64,000 nt of DNA from Plecoglossus altivelis (taxonomy: Eukaryota; Chordata; Actinopteri; Osmeriformes; Plecoglossidae): NCBI GenBank assembly GCA_036571765.1, contig BROE01000018.1, positions 12,254,743 to 12,318,742 on the forward strand, read 5' to 3'. Shown in pieces: positions 33,888 through 44,821 of the stretch. The position numbers and the translations under genes are program-made. How positions within the stretch are numbered: position 1 is the stretch's first letter; every line of letters starts with the position of its first letter. The notes beneath the pieces are model-generated. The model ran no database searches. It saw nothing but the letters and a program-made list of their open reading frames with translations, and had not been told where the DNA came from.

Positions 33888-34490
33888 TGTTGAAGGTAGA
33901 AACCACCAGTGGAGTACGGCGGCTTAAGTTAAAACTCGGAGCACTATGAGAGTCAACTAATTACGTTTATTCAGCTTTCTCAACAAGAATTTAAGTTGTC
34001 CAACGATACATGCATGGACCCAAACAGTCTGACCACAACAAACGAGCAGACCAGACAAGTGTGGGGTCCAGAGCAGAGTTTACAACAGTTTTTAAACAGT
34101 CCTTAAGGGCATTTTTGATTGGACGACTATTGTTGGAGGCGGCGCCTGGTTTAGACTTTCTGCAAGCCTCATTGGAGCACAGGGAAGTCCTTCCCTCTTG
34201 GCTCATGAATCCTCCTTCTTCCTCCAGGTGGGGTGAGTCCTTAACTGGGTGAACAATAATCAGTCTGAGTTCAGAATCTTTTAGGTTTCATGTGGACACA
34301 TATACAGAGCTGGGGCAAGGATCGCATTTTGATTAAGTGTCATTAGGACACGTATGCAGGGCTTGGGCAGGGGTTGCATTTGATTAAGTCTCGTAACATG
34401 CCTATTGGAGTAAACGGTTTTGTCAGCATTTAGGCTAGGGCATAACGTTTCATGACCGTATCAGCAGTTAAGCTAGGGCATAACTTTTCA
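33888..34490 (-). repeat. 5'-truncated LTR, inverted copy of the LTR at 1912
   Basis: It aligns in reverse to the right 596 bp of the solo LTR at 1912-2689, starting TGTTGAAGG (the LTR 3' end) and stopping abruptly after CATAACTTTTCA. The first 180 bp of the LTR are absent and no target duplication is visible, so this copy was truncated after or during insertion in the R4 transposon. Confidence 0.75.
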
Positions 34491-35534
34491 TAACTTTTTT
34501 GGTGTAAATGTGGTTTAAATAGTTAATTGTGCTATGCACAGGAAATAAAAATAGTAATGATAATAAAACATCTATAAATGACTCATCTTTGCTTATCCTT
34601 GACTATTTATCATTGAGTCTTTCAAGTATGTGATTTCTCACTTTTATTTAAGACATCTACAGCTTTGTAGAAAATAGCAATTTTTTTACAAACAGATTTA
34701 CGACAATACGTACAACGAACACACTAACTATGTTCCTGCATGAGTACACAAAGGGGTTCAAAATGTTCTGTTCATCATTATTATCACAAAATTTACTGTT
34801 ACCATTATCATCGTCAAAGTATTCAGCGTAATAGAAGTACGGAAAAGTAAAATCCCTAAAACATCACTTATGATTAAAATCTCCTTCGCATGGTGCAATC
34901 TAAACAGAGGAAAGTTAGCAATTATGGACGACAATTCAATACTATAATACTGCAAAAAGTGGGAAGACCTTTAACAATTATTGTCTTAGCATCGCTATTT
35001 TTCGCCTTGGCCAACTTCTTTATGACAAACGGATTGAACTGAACTTTTCCCCTGGGGAGAAGGTCCACAACATTATGGCTACCACCAAAATTCTGTAAAG
35101 ACTTCTTGCGCCAGCTTTAAGTTCTGTATATTCGGTAAAATTGCCACAATGGACCGAAGTCCGGCTTCGCTTGCGTCTTTTTCCGCCACCATTACAGAAC
35201 TACAGCTCAAACTAGCATGGTACATCAATGTCATCATTCTCAGTCGCTCCCTCTGTTCGCTGATTGGGCCTACAGATATCTGATTTGAGAAAACCTAAGT
35301 TGATATACAAATTTCAGGCCTTGTACAGAAGCAAAATTAAACTTAAGTGGAGGTGCATATGATGGCTTAGCCAGGCTAGATGGTACTACGCATATTGAAA
35401 AACATTGCTTTAGACCATTAGACCAGCGTCTAGACCTGTAGACCTGCTTTGCACCAATATGCCTTTCTCTAGACTTGTAGACCTGTTTCTAGACCTGCAT
35501 CTACAAACTAGAGCTGTGTTGTTTGTAACATAAT

Positions 35535-35735
35535 GGGGTCAGGGGGTAGAGTGGTCTGTTGTCTGCAAGGTTGGCAGTTTGTTCCCTGACTCCTCTAGGT
35601 CATGCACCGAAGAGTCATCGAACAAGACGGTGAACCCACAAGTTGCTCCCGATGGTCAGGCTAGTGTCTTGCTCTGGTGCCATCAGTGTGTGAGTGTGAA
35701 TGGGTGAGGTAAAAAATTAGCCCTTCTGTTCCCTA
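35535..35735 (+). mobile_element. tRNA-derived SINE fragment
   Basis: The tRNA-like head (GTAGAGTGGTCTG as an A-box-like part, CAAGGTTGGCAGTTTGTTCC as a B-box region) is followed by a body with CATGCACCGAAGAGTC, AGTTGCTCCCGATGG and CAGTGTGTGAGTGTGAATGG, the hallmark of a widespread fish SINE body. It has no poly-A or tail repeat and no target duplication, and looks old. Confidence 0.6.
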
Positions 35736-36236
35736 GTTTTGTAAAGAATGAGCCCTGATTGCTTTTAACTGTGCTATCTTCAGCATTAATTTGGTTCCTA
35801 TATTTAACATTCACTAACAATTACACTCAATGAGCACACACATATTCAAAGTAAAAGGAAAGGAAATACACACTCAGGTATGTTTACTGTACATGCATCT
35901 TTAGTGTACTTGTACTTTGAGAAAGAGACACTTTGACCATCACTTGCATGTTTATACCTAAAAAAAATTATAATGATGATAATAATAATAATGATTCGTA
36001 CAAAATGTAAACCCCAGTTGCAGGCCTGAATTGATGCTTAGGTGCAAAGGGACCCTAAACCAATAGTCACTTAACTCCTGTGAGCCAAACACCAAACATT
36101 GGTACCTTTCTCAGTATATACAAATATGTTACTGTATTTGTTTATTGTATGAATGCATTCCTTATTTCATTCATTCTTCATATTTTAGTTTTCATGCATT
36201 TATGCCACCTGTGTTACCTTCCCAACTGGCCCACAG

Positions 36237-36420
36237 TTTGGGAATCGCTGCTTTAGACAATTAGACCAACCTCTACTGACTTGTAGACTTTTCTCTTCAC
36301 CATTAGACCTCTCACCTGTCTCTAGATTATTAGACCTACCTCCAGACCTGCTTCTATACCCTCAGACATGGCTTTAATCCATTAGACCTACCCGCTAGAT
36401 CAGTGGTTCTCAACTGGTAT
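36237..36420. other. hAT-like terminal motifs near the acceptor of the host exon
   Basis: CAGTTTGGGAATCGCTG at 36233-36250 and CAGTGGTTCTCAACTGG at 36402-36418 are facing-away end motifs in the style of hAT miniature elements (CAGxGGTTCTCAA). They probably mark the ends of two separate, largely eroded insertions. Stretches with GTAGACCT-type repeats lie between and left of them. Confidence 0.4.
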
Positions 36421-36726
36421 AACAGGATAGTGCACTATGACAGGTAAATATGCTGATAACAACAGGAAATAAAAAAGTGCACAAAGGCAAAAATCATGTG
36501 AAATAATATGTTATTTAAAAATAAACATATTGTAGTGCTTAAATTAAAGTTAAGTAAAGTCAGTACATCTCATGGAATTACAGGCCATTCATTGATTGTG
36601 GATTTACAACTGAAATCAAGAGTTAAACCCAATGGGGGAATCCAAAGTTTGCCATTGCATTATAAATGTTTCTCTACATCCTTCCTGTTCCACTGATCCC
36701 TCTCTCCCTCCTCTCCTTCTCTATAG

Positions 36727-38322
36727 CCCTCAAGCGATCATTTGACATTGAGGATGTGGATGACATCCCTGCCTTCGCTCCAACCTCCCCTATCCCCTCC
36801 CCCATCTCCCCACCCACCCATCTCCTCCATAAGAACAACGAGAGGCGGGGCCTCCTGACCCCTTCCCACAACAATAATGTCTCATCACCAACCTACCGAC
36901 AGGGCATCAGCATGGGCTCTTCCCCCAACCTTGCCCAGAGCTCTGTCCTGAGGAGCCGCATGGTGTCCAGCCTCTCTTTTAACCACGGCACTGCAAACCG
37001 CCCTGCCATTGCTGTCAACAACAACATTGATGAAAGAGGGTATGGGAATGGCGGCATCGCCCGTGCAGCTTCCTTCCAGAGCCAGTTTAACCCTAATGGG
37101 TTCTCATCCTCTTTCATGTCAGGGCCTGGAAGTGACAATGACAGCCTTCACAGCTCCTCATCCAGCTTGGACTATTCTGTTCAGGGAGGGGGAGTCCCTC
37201 TCTCCCCTCTTCACAAGGTTGAGGGTGGTGGTTACAGCCACTATTCCAGCCCCTTGCCACTTGCGGAATATGGCAGGCGTCAGTACCCCCAGCAGCCCCA
37301 GCATTTGGGTGGAGGGGGAATGGAGGTGGCAGGGAGTCCTGCCCTGAAGAAATTCTCCTCCCACGGGAATGTGTTCCACTCTGACCTTGACGGACCCTTG
37401 ATGCCGGGGACTCCAGAGCCCCACGAGGTCAGCCATGGATCAATGCCAAGCTTGGACCTCGAGATGATGGACGAAGGTGACAGGGTGGCGGAGGTGCGCA
37501 GAGTTGGAAGCAGCATCGTTAGGGGTGGAGAAAGGATGTTGCCTGGACCAAAATATGCCAACCGTCGCTGGAACTGGAGTGGGACGGACTCTGCCCATAT
37601 GCACCAGCACAACCCCAGCATTCTAGGGGAGGATGGCCACACCCAGTTCCATATCCAAGGCCAGGCTTTAGCCAAGCCCAAGGAGACCCAGCGGCTAAAC
37701 AAGTTCCCCCTTAACCTGGACAACCTTGTGAGCACTAGCGGCAGTTCCCCGGGTCCAACCCCCGCTAACCCCCCTGTGCCACTTCCTCGGATTCTCCCCG
37801 TTACCCTTCAGTGCCCCGGTGGCCGTCCCACCGCCTCCACACATCCCTTGGCCTCCCTCAGAAGCCTGGAAAGTGCTGACACTGCCCTTTTCCTCTCATC
37901 CCCCCACAGCCCCCCACCTACATCCTCTCCTCAAGGCTCGTTCCCTGTTCCAGAGGTGAGACGCTCCCTATTGCCATTTTCCCCAGCCCAGACTCCACGG
38001 ACTCTCAAACTGTTCTCCCAGCCGCAGGTAGTCCACATAGCATCCACTGCTACCGCCAGTCTTAGCCCCACCCTAGTGGAGATGGTTACGAATCAGACCA
38101 GTCAAGAGGTTAGGGAGAGTGTGGACTCAATCCTACAGAGAATCGCTTCCTTTTCTAGTTCCGATGCTACTTCCAACACTGCGTTGCCACAGATTAGAAT
38201 CCAAAACAACGGGGTGAAAAAAAAGGGGACAACATCGCCTATGTTGATGTACCAGGAATGCATGCCCATCCCTATGCCCACTTTGATACCATTGCAGATA
38301 CAGGGACCGAAGAGCGAGCAAG
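36727..38322 (+). CDS. Host gene, long Ser/Pro-rich exon
   Basis: The exon is 1596 bp and symmetric in phase (1-1). Its acceptor follows a long CT tract ending CTATAG, and its donor is AAG|GTAAGA at 38322/38323. The encoded 532 residues are mostly disordered and rich in Ser, Pro, Gly and Asn: FAPTSPIPSPISPP near the start, SLHSSSSSLDYS, PALKKFSSHGNVFHSDLDG, then SGSSPGPTPANPPVPLPRIL. Near the end SQEVRESVDSILQRIASF is a predicted helix. Many S/T-P sites suggest phosphorylation, and P-x-x-P stretches could bind SH3 domains; both are inference. Codon use is GC-rich, unlike the AT-rich surroundings, which marks it as genuine host coding sequence. The frame remains open to 38432, so a terminal read-through isoform is possible. 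Confidence 0.85.
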
Positions 38323-39440
38323 GTAAGAGTGTACATACCGAAATTAAGATTGACAGTGAGAAGCATGCAGAAATGAAGATGATATTATTATCAGCAAGGG
38401 AGCAGAAAAGGGGGGTATCTGTGCATGTGTGAGAATGTGTTTTTCCTGGGGTCTTTGAGTTTGTTATTCAACCAGGCCACTGTATTTGCCCCTTTGTGAA
38501 TTTGTGTTGGGGGGAATGTGCAAGCTGCTTATGGATGCTTTCAGAACTGCATCTATGCAAATGTCTGAGAAAGTGTGTTTGCTGTGGTCCTTGAGTTTGT
38601 TATCTGATCAGGCCACTGTATGTGTCCCTCTGTGATTTTGTATTTGTTTCTGTATATCGGTCGTGTACATACACCAGAAATTATGGTAATTCCTATGTCT
38701 GTTGGTCTTTCCAAAGCAATCCTCTTGGTTGCCCTATTTTCAATTAGCTTGTTATAAAATAGGCTTGCTCTGACAAAGCAAACACAAAAACAGGATTACC
38801 ACTACTGATGTTATGTCCTCACTATTTGTTAGTGATGGATGTTAGTCGAGTGGGTTTGAAGAAGAGAGATGTGTGTTTGTATCAGTGTAGTGGTGGTGAC
38901 CATCGGCTGTGTTAACAATGGTATTTTGAGAACACACATACTGTAGAGTTCCTCTATTACAACACAAACACACTGAGGCTTTATGCTGTGTGCCCCTCTG
39001 TGTCAGAAAGTATAAATTACTAATGACTGAAATGAAGTACTGAAAGAGAGAGCCTACGAGCCAAGAAGCCAGTAGCAAACATGGAAATCCTTACATGACA
39101 GGATATAGCTGTAGAACATCTTAAACCTGAGACTAAACTGCTAATTTACACCCTGTGTGTGCATTTCATGTGTATGTTGTGTGTGGGTTATTAGTTTGTC
39201 AGAGCTTACCTGTGTGTCTGGGTTTCTGCTTCCATATACTTTGTGATTGTGTGTGTTTGAGAAAAAGACCATAATAAGTGTTATTTTGTACAAGACCATA
39301 GTCATTCAGATACCAGCTGTATCAATTATCGAAAAAGCCACATTGTCATGAATGAAAGGATTCTGGCTGGCATCCTGTCTTTCTGCCTGTCCACCGGCCA
39401 GTCTACCTCTTTGTTGTCCATGTAAGTTTTCAAAAACAAG
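38323..39440 (+). other. Probable second intron of the host gene, start
   Basis: Sequence after the GTAAGA donor turns AT/GT-rich. It contains two similar 60-bp blocks (38440-38500 and 38580-38640, each with CTTTGAGTTTGTTAT-like text and a GGCCACTGTAT core), which look like a local duplication. No further coding exon was recognised here. Confidence 0.45.
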
Positions 39441-39449
39441 TAATGTACA

Positions 39450-40193
39450 GTGGCAGGAAGGTGCATAAAATAAACACATATGGATCTTAATGAAAACAAG
39501 ATGAATTTATCAATAAAATAAAAATGCTAAACAAACTAAGGAGATAAACAACACTAAGATATATAGATATCCATATAAAAAGTTAAAGGAATGTATAAAG
39601 TAAAATAGCGCAGAAAAATGGGTTGCATAGTGCAGAGAATATAGAGTTGGTGAATTAAATTATAAATAATGAACTGATTAACTGAAAGAGTTCTGCTGGA
39701 GGGGAGTAGCTGGAACAGAGAATGTCCAGGGTGTAAGGAGTCGGCCGCATCTTCCTTGCTTGCCTTAAGATCCTTGAGGTGTGCTCGTCCTTGAGGGTAA
39801 GCAGATTGTAATCAATCACCTTCTCAGCAGTGTGGATGATACGCTGCAGTCTACTCTTTTCCCTGGCAGTAGCAGCAGTGCACAAGATGGTCATGGAGGT
39901 GAGGATGGACTCATCATGGTGATGTTGACGTTAGTTACACAAGGTTAGGGGGGTGAGTGGTGCAAATTTCTTCCTGAAATTCTCCACTGTCTTAAGAGCA
40001 TTGAGCTCTATGTTGTTCTTGCTACACTAGGTTGTCAACTTATCCCCACCTGAGATGAACTCAAATGAGGGTGGTGTTGTCCACAAACTTCGTTTCTACC
40101 TGGCTCCATTACGCTGTCTTTGCTGTCTAATGGGGGTGGTGTCATCCACAAACTTTGTTCATGCCTGGCTCCATTACACTGTCTTTGCTGTCT
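39450..40193 (-). mobile_element. CR1/L2-type LINE 3' fragment
   Basis: On the minus strand the reverse-transcriptase C-terminus reads MTILCTAATAREKSRLQRII, then HTAEKVIDYNLLTLKDEHTS and ARKMRPTPYTLDIL, like the segment before the LINE stop. Upstream, ALKTVEEFQEEI comes from the L-x-x-x-K-T-x-E part. At 40068-40193 two tandem ~64-bp copies encode the FADDTT-box region (KFVDNTT and its twin), so the catalytic box was duplicated and mutated. A 3' UTR of about 200 bp lies at 39450-39655. All frames are broken. Confidence 0.6.
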
Positions 40194-40729
40194 TGAAAAA
40201 CACCTATTTTTTCGGGTTTTTGAACTATAAAGGCTCAATAACGTCAAAAGTCTTCGAAATGAATTTTTCAAATTTGGTCCAAAGATACAACAGGTTAGTC
40301 ACTACACGCAGATGGCTAGCGGCCCACAAGCACCCATAGGTGACACTATAAACCACGCCTAAAGTCTATGTAATCTCCCCAGAGCCCCATTTTTCTGAAA
40401 TCGCTTAAATTTGACATATATTCCTTGTTCCTTTTCATGGGGAAGAAAAACATCTCAAGGACCCATAATGTCTTTATAGTATAGTATAGTATGTTCTCGT
40501 ACTGGCCGAATTTGGGACAACCTTCAAAACCTGTCTCTTCATGAAACATATATACAATCGACTTGAACTTTGATACAGAATTGTAGAATTCGTGTCTCTC
40601 TATAGAGTGAGATGGATTAAGAAATGCAATGCACAATGGCTGAAAAATATATATTCATATAAATGCCCCTATTGCCACAATGTCTTTTTGTCACTAAATC
40701 AAGTCCACTGACACCTCTTTCCTATGCAT

Positions 40730-40990
40730 TTCTCCCATTTAGAAACTGCTGCTGAAAACCGATTGGTTTCAGAAAAGCCCTACCTTTTTTGGCTCCGGTC
40801 TGTACTTTTGTCACGCCCCAAACTTTACATTTAGCCCACTGGTGTTCTGGCCCAGCAGCATTAATAAAAGTTGCATAGATCTCAGACACTAGTTTAGCTT
40901 TGTGGGAATTACAAAGAAAAAAGTTTAGACATTTTTAAGGATACTGTAAATAGACAAGCATGTCTATGAGAAGATCCCTGTGATACAGAA
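40730..40990 (+). repeat. Deleted copy of the THAP-bearing repeat R3
   Basis: CGGTCTGTACTTTTGTCACG, CCCACTGGTGTTCTGGCC, CTCAGACACTAGTTTAGCT and AGAAGATCCCTGTGA recur in order at 50690-51070. The coding segment between the last two blocks is deleted here. Confidence 0.6.
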
Positions 40991-41615
40991 GCTTATTACA
41001 AGAAAAGATCTCATTATTACGAGAAAATATCTCGTTATTAGTTGTCAGTTAGCCACAGTTCAGTGATCAACTGAATCATCGAGTGGTAACATTCAATTCA
41101 ACTGGGTTAAGTTAGTGTGATACTTATAATATAACTTTGTATGGATGGATGTGGTTTTGTCTCTTGAATCACCGCCAGTCTGGACGCATTTCAGATCACT
41201 TTATAACCGTGAAACATGGCATATCTGTCCAACTGAGCCTACAGAAACACTACAGTGTCCAACAGATCAGAATGGGCTTATCACCAGCACAACTGCAAAG
41301 TCTTTAGGTGCCTGTGGAAAGTCGACAAACTGATAACAATCCAATATATACTCCTCAAAGACATTAGCATCTCCTAATGTCTCAAACCTAAACCAAAATA
41401 AAAATGGATTAAACTAAACAGGCGAAACGTAGGCCTATTTGCTTCCATATCATCAGAAAGCTTCACCCAAGAGAGACGTTTACTGTTGATGTGAAAATGA
41501 CATGAATCTTGTACGAGATATTCTCTTTTCTTGTAATAGCAAGATATTTTCTCGTAACTATTATATATTTTCCTGTAATAACAAGATCTTTACTCGTAAT
41601 TATGAGATAAGGTGT
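40985..41615. repeat. Fold-back element with GAGAAAATATCTCG arms
   Basis: The left arm (40990-41042, with ATTACGAGAAAATATCTCGT) is complementary to the right arm (about 41507-41612, with AAGATATTTTCTCGTAA and AGATCTTTACTCGTAATTAT). Within each arm a motif of about 27 bp is itself repeated and nearly palindromic. About 460 bp of unrelated sequence lies between. This pattern matches miniature fold-back DNA transposons seen in many fish genomes. Confidence 0.6.
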
Positions 41616-41734
41616 AAATTTTTTCTATGGTGGCAGAACCTATGGTCAAATCTATGGTACCCTATGGTTATTACCCAAACCTCATAACCATAGGTGAGAG
41701 TAGGAACATAGATTGACCGGTAAATCAAGAGCTT

Positions 41735-42425
41735 GTACTAGGTCTGGAGCTAGTAAACCCACTTAGGTTTTCTTGCCTCAAATATCTGAAGGCCCAATCA
41801 GCAGTAAGAATTTTCACTACAAATTTCATTATTATATGCAAGGATAATTAGGGTCTGGATATTTTTATTTTATTTTTATTATTATTGTCTGTACATAACA
41901 TGGTAAACTATTCAAACAACAATTACACCAACATTCCAAGTAGGCGTTCTATGATATAGCTTCAAAGCTAGACCATTACAAACCAGGCAAGTATCTGATT
42001 AAATTGCTACAGCCCTCCAGTCTTTTGGAAAGCATCCATTGCCATAACTGCTAATAATTCACCTTGGTCAGAATGTTTTTGTCAAACTTAGAGTATTTTT
42101 GTAGGACCCGTGTATTTTTAGAAGGTGTGTGGTCTCTGTCTCATTTGTCAGTGGAATGGTCCCCTGTCTCCGTCATCTCCTCGTTCTTCAACATCTGAAA
42201 AATATCCATAATGCGCAGTAGCCTGGTAGTTACTGCACGGCTGGCGGACACAAAACAACCGAAGCGACGTTTTGTAAATAAATAGACAGTAGCTTTGACA
42301 GTTGACTGTATACATCATCACTAGCCTGTCAAATATAGATTTACAATTTACAATTGTTCATTTAATTCTTAAATTTGACATGTTCAAATATCCTCAGCTT
42401 ATTCCAAATTGTTGTCACAACAAGC
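41735..42425 (+). repeat. Repeat R4, fragment F
   Basis: It shares TTAGGTTTTCTTGCCTCAAA and CAATCAGC blocks (41760-41805) and the block AATATAGATTTACAATTTAC (42330-42350) with copy C at 44822-45759, in the same orientation. The middle is replaced by unrelated sequence and both transposon ends are missing. Confidence 0.5.
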
Positions 42426-43080
42426 GTTAGTGATTGGTAGTTGGGATTGGGTCTAAAATACAAGTGGATGTTTTCGAGGACATGATGGCCGAAGTTATCT
42501 CTGCCTGATCAACAGCGGTGAACCTGTCCAGTGTAACCGATGGACTAACATGGGGCACTAGCTTCACAGATCGTGTTTGCTCAATACTAATAGCGGGAGT
42601 CATTTCATTTAATTCATCTCTGATTGTTGTGATTTTGTTATTGAAAAATAGAAGAAAATCATCAGAGCTGAGGGCAGCTGGGATTGAGGGTTCTACTGCA
42701 CAGTGATCGTTTGTCAGTCTGGCTACAGTACTGAACAAAAACCTTGTGTTATTTTTGATTACTTCAATTAAATTCGAATAATATCTGGTTTGGGCCTTAC
42801 GCAGAGCTTGCTTATAGGACAGAAGGCAGGTTTTCCATGCACTTAAGGAATCTTCCGTGTGGAAGCGACGGAAATTGTCTAACAATTTGTTTATGTGAGC
42901 GCAGCTCTTCATTGTACCATGGAGAGGCGCGCTTTGGCCTAATGATCTTCTCTTTTAAGGGTGCTGCAACATCAAGAGCAGACTTTAGAGAATACATCAT
43001 TGTGTCAACAGACTGATCACTTATACTGGGACTAGGGCTGTTCTCAGCAGGATCCCATGATATGTTACTGAATATTGGCT
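42426..43080 (-). mobile_element. LINE linker-to-RT fragment (CR1/Rex1/L2 group)
   Basis: Reading the minus strand, APLKEKIIRPKRASPWYNEE, then WKTCLLSYKQALRKAQTRYY, FLFSTVARLTNDHCAVEPSI and FLLFFNNKITTIRDELNE lead to KTSTCILDPIPT. This is the segment between endonuclease and the first reverse-transcriptase motif in this LINE group. Two overlapping frames show a shift near 42850. It is cut before the RT catalytic region, and no tail is present. Confidence 0.65.
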
Positions 43081-43276
43081 CGATTATTTCTTAGAACTTA
43101 GAAATAGATTTTTTTTCAGATATTGTCCTTTTCATTATAGTTTTAATCTGAGTGGCTGGATGATCTTTAAGAGTAAGAGTGCGTGTGTACAGGAAGTTTA
43201 AAGGCCCGAATGTCACAGCTTGCGACAAATAATATATTGACATCACACATGCAACCTACTGTATGTTTCTGCGTGG

Positions 43277-44548
43277 TAGGGTAAGTTCAAGTTCAAGTTC
43301 AAGTTGTGCTTTATTGTCATTCCGCTACATGCGGGGGCATACAGCGTAATGAAATGCCGTGCCTCACAGAGCCACGGTGCTACAGAAGTACAGACATACA
43401 AAAGTACAGGCAAACAACAATCAATTTTAAATAAATATAACAATTGTCCTATACATAAACTAAACAAGATACAAACTATACAAACTGTGCAAATACTTAC
43501 CGGTGGGGAGCTGTACATGTGCAAAGAGTACTGTACACGTGCAAGGAATATGAGTGTGTAAACATATATGTATTAGTCTTTAGTGCAGTTTGTGTACACA
43601 CAGCAGTGTGTATGAAAAGTGAAGAGTGCAGTGGGTGAGTGACTAGTGCCAGTTTTCGGATAGTCTTAGTTATTGTGTGGGTAGTCATAGAGGCCCGGAA
43701 GAGTTCAGGGCTCTCACAGCCTGGGGGAAGAAGCTGTTGATCAGTCTGGCAGAGCGGGCTCTGATGCTCCGGAGCCGTCTACCTGATGGTAGCGGCTGGA
43801 AGAGGCTGTGGGAGGGGTGGGTGGGGTCCTTAACGATACTATTGGCCTTGCTGGAGCATCGTGTGTGGAAGATTTCTAGGATTGAGGGGAGAGGGGCACC
43901 GATGATCTTCGCAGCTGTGTTCACTGTTCGCTGGATGGTCTTGCGGTCTGCTGCAGTGCAGTTCCCGTACCAGACAGTGATGCAGCTGGTCAGCACACTC
44001 TCAATGGTGCCCCTGTAGAATGTGGTGAGGATGGGTGGAGGGAGACTTGCTCTCTTCAGCCAGCGGAGAAAGTGTAGGCGCTGATGTGCCTTCTTTGAGA
44101 GTGACTTGGTGTTCGTGGTCCAGGTGAGGTCCTCTGTGATGTGCACCCCCAGGAATTTGGTGCTGTTGACTCTCTCGACAGGCAAGCTGTCGATGGTCAG
44201 TGGGGGGTGATCCGCGGAGTTCCTCCTGAAGTCCATCACAACCTCCTTTGTCTTGCTCAAGTTGAGGGACAGGTTGTTATTCCCACACCATTTCGACAGC
44301 TGTGCCACTTCCTCTCTATACTGTGTTTCATCGTTGTTGCTGATGAGACCTACCACTGTTGTGTCATCAGCAAACTTGATAATGTGGTTGGAGCTGAACT
44401 TGGCAGTGCAGTCGTGGGTCAGCAGCGTGAAGAGCAGCGGGCTGAGCACACAGCCTTGTGGGGCACCTGTGCTCAGTGTTGAGGTGCTCGAGGTGTTATG
44501 GCCGACACGGACTGACTGAGGTCTTTCGGGACTGACTGAGGTCTTTCG
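43277..44548 (-). mobile_element. 5'-truncated L2-type LINE with RT C-terminal half
   Basis: Reading the minus strand from 44508, GHNTSSTSTLSTGAPQGCVL and SPLLFTLLTHDC lead into IIKFADDTTVVGLI, the catalytic YxDD-type box (here F-A-D-D). Then follow LSLNLSKTKEVVMDFRR, STKFLGVHITEDLTW and the thumb region, with ARLINSFFPQAVRALNSSGP before the stop at 43685. About 400 bp of 3' UTR end in AAGTTC tail units at 43280-43300. The 254-codon frame is open, making this the least damaged LINE copy here. Its 5' junction carries a 20-bp tandem duplication (44509-44548). Confidence 0.8.
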
Positions 44549-44821
44549 ACCTCAGTACAACTACACTGTATGATTGTCCTCAATGTTGATGCTGTACATA
44601 CAATACATTGTACTGTAGTGTATGATGAAGCTGTGGCAAGGTAAGAAGTTCAATTGGCACTAATGCATGTTTTAATCCTAAAATGTATGTTTCTTCAGTT
44701 GAATGGTGCCATCCAAATCGTTTTTTCGTCATTTGTATTGTACTGTATGACCGCCCTCAATGACGATGCTGCTGTGTTCGAAACTAATGGTAGTCCATTC
44801 TACTATCTACGTACAGTGCAG

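Larger units (their letters stand above)
32706..35378 (-). mobile_element. TA-flanked DNA transposon R4 (copy D) with nested LTR
   Basis: The ends are TAGCCTGG (32706) and CCAGGCTA (ending 35378), giving an inverted repeat GCCTGG with TA at both sides, as in elements that duplicate TA. Copy C at 44822-45759 has the same ends and shares internal blocks in opposite orientation, for example AAAGGGGTTCAAA near 34750 and GATATCTGTAGGCCCAATCA near 35280. Fragments occur at 41735-42425 and 57655-58135. Removing the LTR (33888-34490) leaves about 2.07 kb. No clear transposase frame is present. The superfamily is undetermined. Confidence 0.6.
19096..36726 (+). other. 17.6 kb intron of the host gene
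   Basis: The intron is bounded by a GTATGT donor (19096) and a polypyrimidine-CTATAG acceptor (36726). It contains the repeat pairs, LINE, LTR, DNA-transposon and SINE copies listed separately. Between them, 21000-26160, 27100-29640 and 31740-32700 carry no supported gene, only short CA/TG tracts (for example 27637-27654), a C12 run near 21226 and unremarkable AT-rich sequence. Confidence 0.7.

Noticed and set aside
36674..37735. Several minus-strand frames (66-151 codons) opposite the long host exon
   Set aside because: GC-rich coding DNA often leaves the opposite strand open. Compositions are Leu/Arg/Gly-rich mirrors of the Ser/Pro-rich sense protein.
40346..40636. 96-codon minus-strand frame
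   Set aside because: No known motif. Surrounding sequence looks like non-coding repeat with no splice support.
43677..44519. Plus-strand frames of 88-113 codons
   Set aside because: Antisense of the open LINE reverse-transcriptase frame at 43685-44449.
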